A DNA stretch of 64,000 bases from contig NZ_ADFP01000086.1 of NCBI RefSeq assembly GCF_000177335.1, positions 1-64,000 of the forward strand, read 5' to 3'. Source of the DNA: Pyramidobacter piscolens W5455 (GTDB lineage: Bacteria > Synergistota > Synergistia > Synergistales > Dethiosulfovibrionaceae). A model generated the notes under the pieces. It saw nothing but the letters and a program-made list of their open reading frames with translations. It was not told the origin of the DNA and ran no database searches. The position numbers and the translations under genes were made by a program. Positions 24,887 to 32,443 of this stretch are shown piece after piece (the stretch's first letter is position 1; each line of letters starts with the position of its first letter).

Positions 24887-26509
24887 TCAGGACAAAGATT
24901 CGCCGCCGAAATCGTCCATTTGTTTCAGCTTGATCGCCAGTTCCACGCAGAAACGGCTTTCGCTGCTGGAAAAATCGTCGCTCAGCAGCGAACAGATCTT
25001 TCCCCAGCGGTACTTGAGCGTGTTGTAATGAAGCGCCAGCGCCGCGGCGCTCTTTTTCACGCTCCAGTTGCAGGCGACCATCGTCTCCAGCGTGCGCAGC
25101 AGCGGCTCTTCCTTTCTCGCCGCGTCGAAACGGAGCAGCGGCCCCAGCCTCGCTTCGACGAACTCCCGCGCCGCCGGTTCCCGCAGCGCCGCGCCGAGCA
25201 CGCGCGGCGCGCCCATGCGGTCCCACCAGGCGACGCGGTTGCCGCCGGACGTCCGCCGCGCCAGTTCCAGCGCCATGCGCGCCTGATTGTAGCCCTTCCA
25301 GCAGAGGAACACGTCGCCGCAGCGGCCGCCGACGCCCACGGTGACGGAAAAACCCGTCTGTTCCACGATCTGCTCCATCATCGGCGTCAAAATGCGTTCC
25401 AACTGGCGCTGCTCTTCCTCGAAAATTCCCCGCGAGGAAAGGATAAACGCCGCCGAATCGCTCATCTCGGCAAACGGGACGCGCCTGCCCATGCGGCCGA
25501 TGAACTCGCGGCAGACGGCGAAGATGCGCGCCTTCGACTCCTCCAGAGCGGCCGGCCCCTGTCCGGCGGCCATGGCGCGGGTGAGGCGGTTCTTGTAGTC
25601 GTCGATGTCGCAGACCACGACCTTCTTGGCGCCGGCCAGATCCCAGCCGAAAGAGCGCGAGCGGTTCCAGACCTCGTCCTTGAGGCGCAGATTGTTCATG
25701 AGGATGTCCATGACGAACTCGTTGCGGTAGCGCCGCTCCACCTGCGCGCCCGAGCTCCAGCGCTGGAAGAACAGCAGCAGCGCGCCCTTGGCCTGCGTGA
25801 CGGGGATCTCGCTCCATGGCTCGCGCAGGCGTTCGGGGGAAGCGTCGAAGACGAGCCAGGCGGAAACGTTCTCGCCGCAGAGAGAAATTTTCTCCCACGG
25901 ATAACGTTTCAGCACTTCGGGAAGCGGCAGCGACGCCAGCGCTTCCCGAAAAGGCCCCTCGTCGGCGCAGACGCGGTCGAAAGAACTTTCCGTACAGCGC
26001 AGCGCCAGATCGAGATGAGTGAAGCTGCGCAACGTTTCCAACAGATCCTCGAGGCTCGCGCACTGCACGTTCAGGTCGAAGAAAGCCTTCTGCACCGTTC
26101 CCGAATAGCGGAGCAGATGCGCCTGATCGCTGATCACGCGCGACTGCACGGGATGAAGGATCTCCGCGAACGGCATTTCCAGCGGAATGGAGATCAGCGG
26201 GAAGCCGAGCGCCTCCGCCAGATCGAGAGCCTGCCGCGGCAGCTCGCCGAGGTAACGCCCCAGCTTGATCCCCAAAGCGGCGTTGCCCGACTCGCAGCAG
26301 CCGCGGATCAAACGCTCCACGCTTTCCAGGTCGCGGAACGGATAGCCAGAGGTGATCACGAACTCGCCGCCCTGCGACCATTTATAACAGTCGGGCGCGT
26401 CCCCCACCGTCGTGCGCAGCACTTCGCGCCCCAGCCCGCCGGCTCCGGCCAGCAGGCGAAAACCCTTGAACTCGGGCATGTTGAGAATGTCCCGCACGGT
26501 TACAGCCAT
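24887..26509 (-). CDS. PucR/CdaR-type transcriptional regulator
   Basis: A 540-aa regulator. The N-terminal PucR domain (about residues 1-120: TVRDILNMPEFKGFRLLAG...GEFVITSGYPF...LGFPLISIP) is followed by a linker and a GGDEF-like middle region (VTVGVGGRCGDVFLCWKGYNQARMALELA), and then the C-terminal HTH_30 domain (LLRTLETMVACNWSVKKSAAALALHYNTLKYRWGKI). PucR proteins usually activate purine, amino-acid or amide catabolic genes in response to a ligand. The position, just upstream of the DUF5058/M20 unit on the same strand, makes that unit the likely target. The ATG at 26509 is chosen because GGGGG lies 7 bp before it. Confidence 0.88.
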   Translation of the reverse strand: MAVTVRDILNMPEFKGFRLLAGAGGLGREVLRTTVGDAPDCYKWSQGGEFVITSGYPFRDLESVERLIRGCCESGNAALGIKLGRYLGELPRQALDLAEALGFPLISIPLEMPFAEILHPVQSRVISDQAHLLRYSGTVQKAFFDLNVQCASLEDLLETLRSFTHLDLALRCTESSFDRVCADEGPFREALASLPLPEVLKRYPWEKISLCGENVSAWLVFDASPERLREPWSEIPVTQAKGALLLFFQRWSSGAQVERRYRNEFVMDILMNNLRLKDEVWNRSRSFGWDLAGAKKVVVCDIDDYKNRLTRAMAAGQGPAALEESKARIFAVCREFIGRMGRRVPFAEMSDSAAFILSSRGIFEEEQRQLERILTPMMEQIVEQTGFSVTVGVGGRCGDVFLCWKGYNQARMALELARRTSGGNRVAWWDRMGAPRVLGAALREPAAREFVEARLGPLLRFDAARKEEPLLRTLETMVACNWSVKKSAAALALHYNTLKYRWGKICSLLSDDFSSSESRFCVELAIKLKQMDDFGGESLS

Positions 26510-26531
26510 TTCCATCCCCCCGACCGCCGGC

Positions 26532-26639
26532 TCAGCTTGCGGATCTCACCGCGGCGGAACTGCCCCATACCCCGGTGACGATATACGAAACGCCCCAAAA
26601 GGCGACGGCCGTCAGGATCGCGAGATAGTGTTTGGTCAT
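26532..26639 (-). CDS. 35-aa membrane microprotein or EamA remnant
   Basis: A short open frame with GGAG 8 bp before its ATG, encoding one hydrophobic helix (YLAILTAVAFWGVSYIVTGV). The helix looks like the first transmembrane segment of EamA/DMT transporters (AxxFWGxSY), but the frame stops after a few further residues. It is either a true small membrane protein or the stump of a lost transporter. It lies 22 bp upstream of the pucR-like gene in the same direction and may be its leader cistron. Confidence 0.35.
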   Translation of the reverse strand: MTKHYLAILTAVAFWGVSYIVTGVWGSSAAVRSAS

Positions 26640-26994
26640 GATTACAGCTCCGTTTCCTCCGCCAAAGAATGTGCGCCCCCATACGGGGCAATTTATCATA
26701 CCACATTCGCCGCTCGGCGGCGGCCCCGCCCGTTCCCCGACGCGCGGTTTTTCCTTAAAAAGGACGCGTTCACACAAATTTTGCGATCCAAGAGCTTGAC
26801 CTTATCTGATTTATTTTATCCATCCTTTGAAAAAGCGAAAATCCGCCCTCCCCGCGCCGGGCGCCGCTCTCTCGTGGAAAGGGACGGAAGGCTGTGTTAC
26901 AATGCTCGTGAACGCTTGGCAAAAAAAGATCCCGCGACGGATTTTTTCGCCGCGCGGGACTTTATCTTTTCAGAAAAAGGGGCTCCAGAGAAAA
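26640..26994. other. non-coding interval upstream of the membrane protein gene
   Basis: No gene is supported. TGTTACAAT (26895-26903) is a possible rightward extended -10-like box (TACAAT at 26898) with a poor -35. An imperfect GC hairpin around a T-run (about 26928-26962) precedes the next start codon. Confidence 0.35.
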
Positions 26995-27594
26995 ATGCCT
27001 TCTCCCGTCACGAAACGGCAGGAACCGGAGCTGAGCTGGCGCGTCGGCGTGCCGGTCGGTTCCAATCCGCTGATCCTGCTCGACTTCGCTTCGATCCTCG
27101 TGGTCGCCTTCCTGCTCGCCTGGCTGGTGCTGCTTGCCGCGCAGTTTTACTTCGACGGATTCGTTACCGCCGCCCACGTATGGAGCGGCGCCATCGTCGC
27201 CTTCGACTTCTGCGTCCTGCTCGCGATCTTCTACGCGGTCGTCTGTTTTCTCGTCATGCGCAACCGCTACGCCGCGCTCTACCGCTTCGACCGCACGGGC
27301 GCGCATTGCGACAACCTGAAATGCTACCCCAAAGCGCTGGAACGGAGAGCGCTCCACTGCCTCTGCTATCCGATCGAGCCGCCGCCGTTCTCTTCGCGCA
27401 GCGTCGAAAAACACGTCGGCTGGGGCGACGTCACCCACCTCGCCGAGCTTCGCCCCCTGCGCGTCCTCCTGCTCAAGGGAAAACGCGGCACGCTGATGCG
27501 CGTTTACTGCCCCGACCGGGAAAGCTACGCCGCCGCGCTCCGCTTCGCCGAAGCGAAAATCGCCGCCGAACGAACGCCGCCCGACCGTCGATGA
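26995..27594 (+). CDS. two-helix membrane protein with PH-like tail, unknown function
   Basis: A 199-aa protein. Two adjacent hydrophobic helices lie near the N-terminus (ILLDFASILVVAFLLAWLVL and WSGAIVAFDFCVLLAIFYAV), then a soluble tail of alternating strands (RYAALYRFDRTGAHCDNLKC, GWGDVTHLAELRPLRVLLLK, GTLMRVYCPDRESYAAALRF). The plan resembles bacterial PH-domain membrane proteins, but I do not recognise the family. The ATG at 26995 was chosen at the start of the plausible protein; its ribosome site (CCAGAG) is weak and the frame is open upstream to 26827. Confidence 0.6.
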   Translation: MPSPVTKRQEPELSWRVGVPVGSNPLILLDFASILVVAFLLAWLVLLAAQFYFDGFVTAAHVWSGAIVAFDFCVLLAIFYAVVCFLVMRNRYAALYRFDRTGAHCDNLKCYPKALERRALHCLCYPIEPPPFSSRSVEKHVGWGDVTHLAELRPLRVLLLKGKRGTLMRVYCPDRESYAAALRFAEAKIAAERTPPDRR

Positions 27595-27700
27595 AAACCG
27601 CGGCGGGCGGCCGACGTTCGGGCGACCACCGAAAGCTCTCGCCCCATCAAGAGCGCACAAACGCCTCGCCGTCCCCAAGACGCGGGGCACCCCCTCAGCA

Positions 27701-27748
27701 AAAAAAACGAGTGCGGATGACTGGAGCTCGATCCAGTCATCCGCACTC
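27701..27748 (-). terminator. terminator of the larA-like gene
   Basis: A 17-bp perfect stem (27709-27725 with 27732-27748). On the minus strand a CG and then T7 (complement of 27701-27707) follow. It is 13 bp past the larA-like stop codon. Confidence 0.85.
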
Positions 27749-27760
27749 TTGTTCTCGCGC

Positions 27761-29023
27761 TTATTCCGCGGCGAAGACGTGGACGGCGTTGCCGCTGGGA
27801 ATCAGGATCGAGGTGCCGCCCGTTCCCGACTGTTCCTGCAGCCACATCTCGGCCGACTGCATGTCGCGGAAAACCTGCCCGGGAAAAGGCACGTTCTCGC
27901 GCGAAGTCACCAGCGCCGCGGGACGCCCGCGCAGTTCCAGCACGGCGCGCAGGGCGATGTATCCGGGGATCGTGAACGCCGTTTCCATGCGGCGCACAAA
28001 GGCCGGCGCATCGTGCAGCGAACTGCGCAGCGACGCTTCGAAATCGCCGGGGCCGAGACTGTCTTCCAGATCGGCGACGAGCACGATCGGCGCCCCGGGC
28101 TCCAGGGCCGACAGCGGCGAAAACAGCGCCTTGGTGGCCTGGTAAAGGTCGAGGTCCAGCGGGAAGCCGCCGCAGGAAGAGACGGCGCGCGCCGCTTTGC
28201 GCGGGATCCACAGCGAAGCGAAGGAGCGGCACGTCTCGCAGCCCGTCTCCCACGCTTTCCAGACGTCGCCGGCCACCCACGCCGCCGGTTGCCCTGCGCC
28301 GTCGGCGATCGTGTTGAGGATAAAGCACTTTTTGCCGCGCAGCGCCAGATCGGCGTAAGCGCGCTGATCCTGCGCCATCGGGTTGCGTTCCAGCAGGCCG
28401 CTGTCTGTGGCGGGATTCAACCCGCCGTCCTTGAGGCAGTGGTTGTGGTTCTTGACGATCGAAAGGCGTCCGGAAACGCCGGGCATGATCATCTTGCGCC
28501 CGCCCGAAAAGCCGGCCATATCGTGGAACGCGATGCCGCCCACCAGCACCGCCAAGTCGGCGGCGACGAAGGCCGAATCGAGCGTGACCGGCGTGCCCAG
28601 CGGCGTGACCAAGCCCGTGTCCACGACTTCTTCGCAGCTGTGGCTGTGCCAGCGGTCGCCTGACATCATCGCGCCGCCGAAGACCAGTTCTTTGTCCCGT
28701 TCCTCCACGGCGCGGTGCTGCCCCGTGCCCACGATCCACGTCACTTCGGCCGTCTTGTTGACGGCGAGGCGCTTTCTTACCGCCGCGCTCATCTCGGGGG
28801 CGCGGCACCAGCCGCGCGTGACGTCGGGCACGACGATGGCGATGCGGCGGGCGTCTTTCGCCAGATCCTCCAGCGCGGGAGAAGCGATGGGGCGGTCAAG
28901 CGCTTCCTCGACGGAGCATGACGCGCCGCACAGGCCGCGGCCGCGCGGCTGCGGGACGATATAGTCATACGGGCTCTGCCAGCGCTGCACGCCGCGGCCC
29001 ATTTTCACCTCGTAAGTTTTCAT
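27761..29023 (-). CDS. larA: LarA-type nickel-pincer racemase/epimerase
   Basis: A 420-aa cytoplasmic enzyme of the lactate racemase family (LarA_N, DUF2088). Seen are IAIVVPDVTRGWCRAPEM (equivalent of the DDxTRP loop), WIVGTGQHR with the His of the TGxHR motif, and GFSGGRKMIMPGVSGR, which has the lysine that carries the nickel-pincer cofactor in characterised LarA. Many LarA homologues act on 2-hydroxyacids other than lactate, so the substrate is uncertain. No larB, larC or larE maturation genes and no lactate permease are nearby. It is monocistronic, with a good promoter and a terminator. Confidence 0.85.
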   Translation of the reverse strand: MKTYEVKMGRGVQRWQSPYDYIVPQPRGRGLCGASCSVEEALDRPIASPALEDLAKDARRIAIVVPDVTRGWCRAPEMSAAVRKRLAVNKTAEVTWIVGTGQHRAVEERDKELVFGGAMMSGDRWHSHSCEEVVDTGLVTPLGTPVTLDSAFVAADLAVLVGGIAFHDMAGFSGGRKMIMPGVSGRLSIVKNHNHCLKDGGLNPATDSGLLERNPMAQDQRAYADLALRGKKCFILNTIADGAGQPAAWVAGDVWKAWETGCETCRSFASLWIPRKAARAVSSCGGFPLDLDLYQATKALFSPLSALEPGAPIVLVADLEDSLGPGDFEASLRSSLHDAPAFVRRMETAFTIPGYIALRAVLELRGRPAALVTSRENVPFPGQVFRDMQSAEMWLQEQSGTGGTSILIPSGNAVHVFAAE

Positions 29024-29055
29024 GACGGACTCCTTGCGACAGAAAATTTTGTCTC

Positions 29056-29085
29056 ATTATAGCCCCATCAGAGCCAAAAGGTCAA
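29056..29085 (-). promoter_or_regulatory. promoter of the larA-like gene
   Basis: On the minus strand TTGACC (29085-29080), 18-bp spacer, TATAAT (29061-29056), 33 bp before the start codon. An imperfect AT-rich dyad (GACAGAAAATTTTGTC, 29038-29053) lies in the leader. Confidence 0.7.
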
Positions 29086-29116
29086 TCATAATTTCAAAAA
29101 TGAATTTTTGTACATA

Positions 29117-29276
29117 ATACTGATTCTTGACAGAAAGCATTAACACAGCTTTTTGGACGCTGCGAGGGAGTTCAGTCGCTCGGAACCGCCTCGACTGCCG
29201 CGCGGCCCGCGCAGTTCGATTTGTGGATCTCCCTCGCAGCGCCCTCGTGTTCGTTTTTTTGATCAAGGAACAGTAT
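29117..29276 (+). repeat. MITE-like palindromic element, copy B
   Basis: 160 bp, from ATACTGATTCTTGAC (29117-) to the near-complement ending ATCAAGGAACAGTAT (29276). The interior carries GACGCTGCGAGGGAG and its complement-like CTCCCTCGCAGCGCC. It is in the same orientation as copy C at 32182; the two flank the lipM-lipS gene trio. Confidence 0.85.
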
Positions 29277-29318
29277 TAAAGCGCGCCGCACCTGCATTTC
29301 AGCTGAACTGGATCTGAT

Positions 29319-29370
29319 ACGCATGAAGCGCCGCCATCCCCGACACAGGGGACGGCGGCGCTTCATGCGT
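29319..29370 (-). terminator. hairpin after lipM
   Basis: A 23-nt stem (29319-29341 with 29348-29370) that begins 1 bp after the lipM stop codon. No T-run follows on the minus strand, so it may act as a stability hairpin or as a Rho-independent terminator of low efficiency. Confidence 0.55.
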
Positions 29371-30198
29371 TTAGCGGCGACGGTTCCAATCGCACGTCGC
29401 GTATTTATTTTCGATCAGATCCTCCGCCAACGAAAGCTCGTCGTCAGTCAAGTCGTCTTCCACGAAATGAGCGTCCAGATCGCGCTCCAACGCGATGAAG
29501 AAGCCTTCTTTAAACGCGTCAAAGAGCTCGTTCCACGGAAGCGGGCGGCCAATGAGATGGCGTATGCTCGTCGCTTTTTCAAGAAACGTCGCCTTGGCCC
29601 GTTCCAATCTCTGAGGTTTTTCGTCCTTCATGGTTGCAAAAAGCATCTCTGGATTCAGGTCGTTGAGCACTGAACCATGCTGGAGCACGGAGCCAAAGCG
29701 ACGGGCTTGGGCGCTCCCAACAATTTTTTTGCCGTCCGCTTCAAGCTCCCAGACCGAAAGGGCGTCGAAGCAGGCCGCGGAACTTCCCAGTTTACCGCTT
29801 CGCGGCGCCGGACGACTCATCGTTACGGGCAAATTGAGTATCCGAAAGCCTTCGGCCAGTCCTCTGGAGAGCACGCGATACGAGTCAGTGATGCTGTCAG
29901 GCAGCGGGCAGCCCTCATGAGGCATAATGATGCTGTAGGTCAACTCTTGGTCGTGGAGAACGGCGCGGCCGCCGGTGAGACGGCGCACGACGTCGATGCC
30001 GAGATGGGCGCAGGCGTCGAAGTTCACGTCGCGTTCGGCCTTTTGAAAATACCCCAGCGTGAGCGCAGGCGGCGCCCAACGGTAAAAACGGAGAGTCGGC
30101 GGCACGCGTCCGGCGGCACAGCAGGTCATAACGGCCTCGTCGATCGCCATGTTCCACGCGCCCGAATGGATTTTTGTATCAATGAATCGCCATTTCAT
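29371..30198 (-). CDS. lipM: LipM-type octanoyl/lipoyl-protein transferase
   Basis: A 275-aa cytoplasmic enzyme of the biotin/lipoate ligase fold. Seen are the lipoate-fold motif VVRRLTGGRAVLHDQELTYS (about 71-88), a candidate catalytic cysteine in SSAACFDALSVWE (Cys143), where LipM carries its acyl-thioester cysteine, and the lysine motif KKIVGSAQARR. LipM moves octanoate from acyl carrier protein to GcvH or an E2 lipoyl domain. LplA-type lipoate ligase is the alternative, but the ACFD motif favours LipM. The start overlaps the end of the upstream radical-SAM gene by 20 bp, showing tight coupling with lipoyl synthesis. Confidence 0.82.
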   Translation of the reverse strand: MKWRFIDTKIHSGAWNMAIDEAVMTCCAAGRVPPTLRFYRWAPPALTLGYFQKAERDVNFDACAHLGIDVVRRLTGGRAVLHDQELTYSIIMPHEGCPLPDSITDSYRVLSRGLAEGFRILNLPVTMSRPAPRSGKLGSSAACFDALSVWELEADGKKIVGSAQARRFGSVLQHGSVLNDLNPEMLFATMKDEKPQRLERAKATFLEKATSIRHLIGRPLPWNELFDAFKEGFFIALERDLDAHFVEDDLTDDELSLAEDLIENKYATCDWNRRR

Positions 30199-31216
30199 GA
30201 GGGCACCTCCTTGTTTCCCCGTCGGTGGCGGGGGCCAGATCGTTCAGGTCTGTCTGAGCAAACAAACGCGTTTCTTTCAAGGCGTGGATGACCTCTGAGT
30301 TTTTCAGCGGGCGAGGGTAGTTGTACATCACGCCGTGTCCGGGATTTTCGTTGTAGTAAGGACGGTTGCAGTCGCGGCATCCCGCCGTCTCAAACGCCTC
30401 GCCGGAGGATAGGACTGATAGCAGTTCTTTCATGTCTCCGTCAATGCCAGTGAGTTTCCCATTCGAAAAAGACATGTCGGAAACGCGCCGGCGTTTCGTT
30501 TTGATCAGCCAGTTTGCCAGCTGAACGCGACGGTAGCGGCCGGCCTCAGGGGGCGGGCACTTCGCCATGCGCGTGCCGCGCAGAGGCGTGAAGGCGAAAA
30601 GCCCCACGGTGACATTCAGGTCGTGCATGTTTTGTATCGCGGCGATCACGTCTTCCTCCGACTCTCCAAGGCCGACGATGAAGTGCGTGGTGATTCGTCC
30701 GGGGTAGCGCCTCGCGCATTCGGTCAGGAGTTGGACCTTGCGAGCGTAGCCCGTGCCTTTCACCTGATCATGAAGGGATTGAGTGGCGGCGTCAAGCGCA
30801 ATGCTTACTCGCGCCGCCTCGTTTCCCATCAGCTGATCAACCTGACTGGCAGAGGTGATATTGGTCGAGACGCTGACGGGGAGCGCTACTGCGTTCGTCA
30901 CGGCTTTGAGAATAACGAGGGTGCGCTCAAAGGAACCGGCGTTCAGGGTAACCTGAATGCACGCACGGCGAACAGTCCCGCGTCGAGCGGCGGTGATAAG
31001 GCCGCTGAGGACGTCTTCCAAGTCATAAACCGGCCAGATAACCCTTGAGAGATAATCTTCTCCCGTTTCGGCCTCTCGCGCCTGAGCGCAGAACGCGCAA
31101 TTATGCGCGCATCTGCCGCCCGTATCCATCAGATACGCTGTGGTGGGAAGCGCGTCGGATTTAAGACGCGCAAGACCAAGAACAGCTGCGGTGCCGATTG
31201 ACAGACGTATCTTCAC
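30179..31216 (-). CDS. radical-SAM lipoyl synthase subunit (LipS1/LipS2-like, A)
   Basis: A 345-aa radical-SAM protein. The SAM-cluster motif is CAHNCAFCAQA (Cx3Cx2C) near the N-terminus, followed by TIM-barrel segments (ACIQVTLNAG, STNITSASQVD, TTHFIVGLGESEEDV, FAFTPLRGTRMA). Near the C-terminus is a second cysteine set (GCRDCNRPYY), consistent with an auxiliary Fe-S cluster. It resembles the biotin-synthase-related halves of the split lipoyl synthase LipS1/LipS2 described in archaea and anaerobes. The start is taken as the GTG at 31216, whose GTGA overlaps the upstream stop; a GTG at 31228 is also open. Which of LipS1 or LipS2 this is cannot be settled by eye. Confidence 0.72.
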   Translation of the reverse strand: MKIRLSIGTAAVLGLARLKSDALPTTAYLMDTGGRCAHNCAFCAQAREAETGEDYLSRVIWPVYDLEDVLSGLITAARRGTVRRACIQVTLNAGSFERTLVILKAVTNAVALPVSVSTNITSASQVDQLMGNEAARVSIALDAATQSLHDQVKGTGYARKVQLLTECARRYPGRITTHFIVGLGESEEDVIAAIQNMHDLNVTVGLFAFTPLRGTRMAKCPPPEAGRYRRVQLANWLIKTKRRRVSDMSFSNGKLTGIDGDMKELLSVLSSGEAFETAGCRDCNRPYYNENPGHGVMYNYPRPLKNSEVIHALKETRLFAQTDLNDLAPATDGETRRCPHEMAIH

Positions 31217-32112
31217 AATACGCAGCACTCCTTCCGGTCAATGAGCTTAAGGCCGAGCGAGCGCGCCAGGCGCAGCGCCGGCGGCGTGGGGTTCACAAGA
31301 CGGTTGAGACCGCTGGCGACGGCAAGCGTGTCAAGTTCGGCTCTGTAGCGTCCTGCCGGACGCATGCATCCAAGATTGATCGATTGGCGCGGGAACAGTT
31401 CCCGCGCGCGGGCAAAGACGTTCGCGACATCCTCAAGCGGAGGCGGCTGGCGGTCGGCAAAAGCCGTGCCGGGGGTCGGTATGAGAACGATAAAGACCAG
31501 CGCGTCAGCGCCAAGTTCGGCGAGCACGCGCAGCGCGTCGTACTCGCCACGCACCTGACCGCCCCAGAGGCCGACGCAAATGTGAGGGACGACCCGGGCT
31601 CCAGCGGCGCGCAGCCGGCGATAAGTATCAATATAATCATCTCCGGTACGCGTCAGACCAAATACATCACGGATAGTCCGATTGTCAGTCACCATATCGA
31701 ATGAGATCCGATCGGCGAGCGGCGCTAAAACGTCGATCTCGGCCTGGCTGATGAGGCCGGCGTGCACGTTGATTTTCAGCCCGCGGCTCTTAAGCCGCAT
31801 TACGAGTTCTTCCTGGCGGGCGACTTCAACCTTGCCGGCCGGCGTGCATCCGCCCGAAAGGAGACAGCTGGTATAGCGCCCCGTCGCGAGAGCCGCTTCA
31901 ATTTTTTCAATTGGAGTCATCCCCTCGAGGTAGTGCCCACCGCAGTGAGCGCAGTTGAGAGCGCACTTCGCGCCTGTAAGCGAAACGGCGAGCGTGGAGC
32001 CGGGACGATCGCAGATCAGCTGCGGCGGAAAATGCGAGCGGGCCGTGTTCCAAGCGCGCTCGACCGCGGCCCTTGCTTTTAGCGAAAGTCTTGTCAATTC
32101 GTCGGCGGTCAT
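31213..32112 (-). CDS. radical-SAM lipoyl synthase subunit (LipS1/LipS2-like, B)
   Basis: A 299-aa radical-SAM protein. The cluster motif is CALNCAHCGGHYLEGM, followed by CLLSGGCTPAGKVEV, GLKINVHAGLIS, RISFDMVTDN, VVPHICVGLWGG, VFIVLIPTPGTAF and a C-terminal CMRPAGRYRAELD. It ends with paired cysteines (RKECCVL) that could help bind an auxiliary cluster. It is the expected partner of the next gene in a two-protein lipoyl synthase that inserts sulfur at C6 and C8 of octanoyl-lysine. The ATG at 32112 follows AAAGGA by 9 bp. A TATAAT on the minus strand (32162-32157) lies 20 bp from the edge of MITE copy C and may be its promoter. Confidence 0.72.
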   Translation of the reverse strand: MTADELTRLSLKARAAVERAWNTARSHFPPQLICDRPGSTLAVSLTGAKCALNCAHCGGHYLEGMTPIEKIEAALATGRYTSCLLSGGCTPAGKVEVARQEELVMRLKSRGLKINVHAGLISQAEIDVLAPLADRISFDMVTDNRTIRDVFGLTRTGDDYIDTYRRLRAAGARVVPHICVGLWGGQVRGEYDALRVLAELGADALVFIVLIPTPGTAFADRQPPPLEDVANVFARARELFPRQSINLGCMRPAGRYRAELDTLAVASGLNRLVNPTPPALRLARSLGLKLIDRKECCVL

Positions 32113-32181
32113 GGCGGCGTTCCTTTCAGTCACATCTCTGCAGAAACATTTTATTTATTATAGCACGGCGGCTCTCTTCTC

Positions 32182-32341
32182 ATACTGATTCTTGATGGAA
32201 AGTGTCGACGCAGTTTTCCGGACGCTGCGAAGGCGTTCCGTTGCTCGGAACTACCCCGACTGCCGCGCGGTCCGCGCTGCTCGCTTTGTGGATTTCCCTC
32301 GCAGCGCCCTCGTATTCGGCTTTTCGATCGAGAAATGGTAT
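32182..32341 (+). repeat. MITE-like palindromic element, copy C
   Basis: 160 bp, ATACTGATTCTTGAT (32182-) to ATCGAGAAATGGTAT (32341). It has the same length and orientation as copy B, 3.07 kb away (start to start). It lies between the divergent lipS-like and aminotransferase genes. Confidence 0.85.
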
Positions 32342-32385
32342 AAAACGCTCCGCTCGCGGTCACGTATGATCCAACGGAGCGTTTT
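32342..32385. terminator. hairpin abutting MITE copy C
   Basis: AAAACGCTCCG (32342-32352) pairs perfectly with CGGAGCGTTTT (32375-32385). It has A4/T5 feet and begins at the first base after the MITE. It would stop rightward transcription that enters from the element. Confidence 0.55.
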
Positions 32386-32412
32386 TGATTTCCGCCGGCG
32401 GCGTACTATAAT
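32385..32412 (+). promoter_or_regulatory. promoter of the aminotransferase gene
   Basis: TTGATT (32385-32390), 16-bp spacer, TATAAT (32407-32412), 32 bp before the start codon. Confidence 0.6.
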
Positions 32413-32443
32413 GTGCGCATAAACGTTTTTTCAGGAGGACGCC

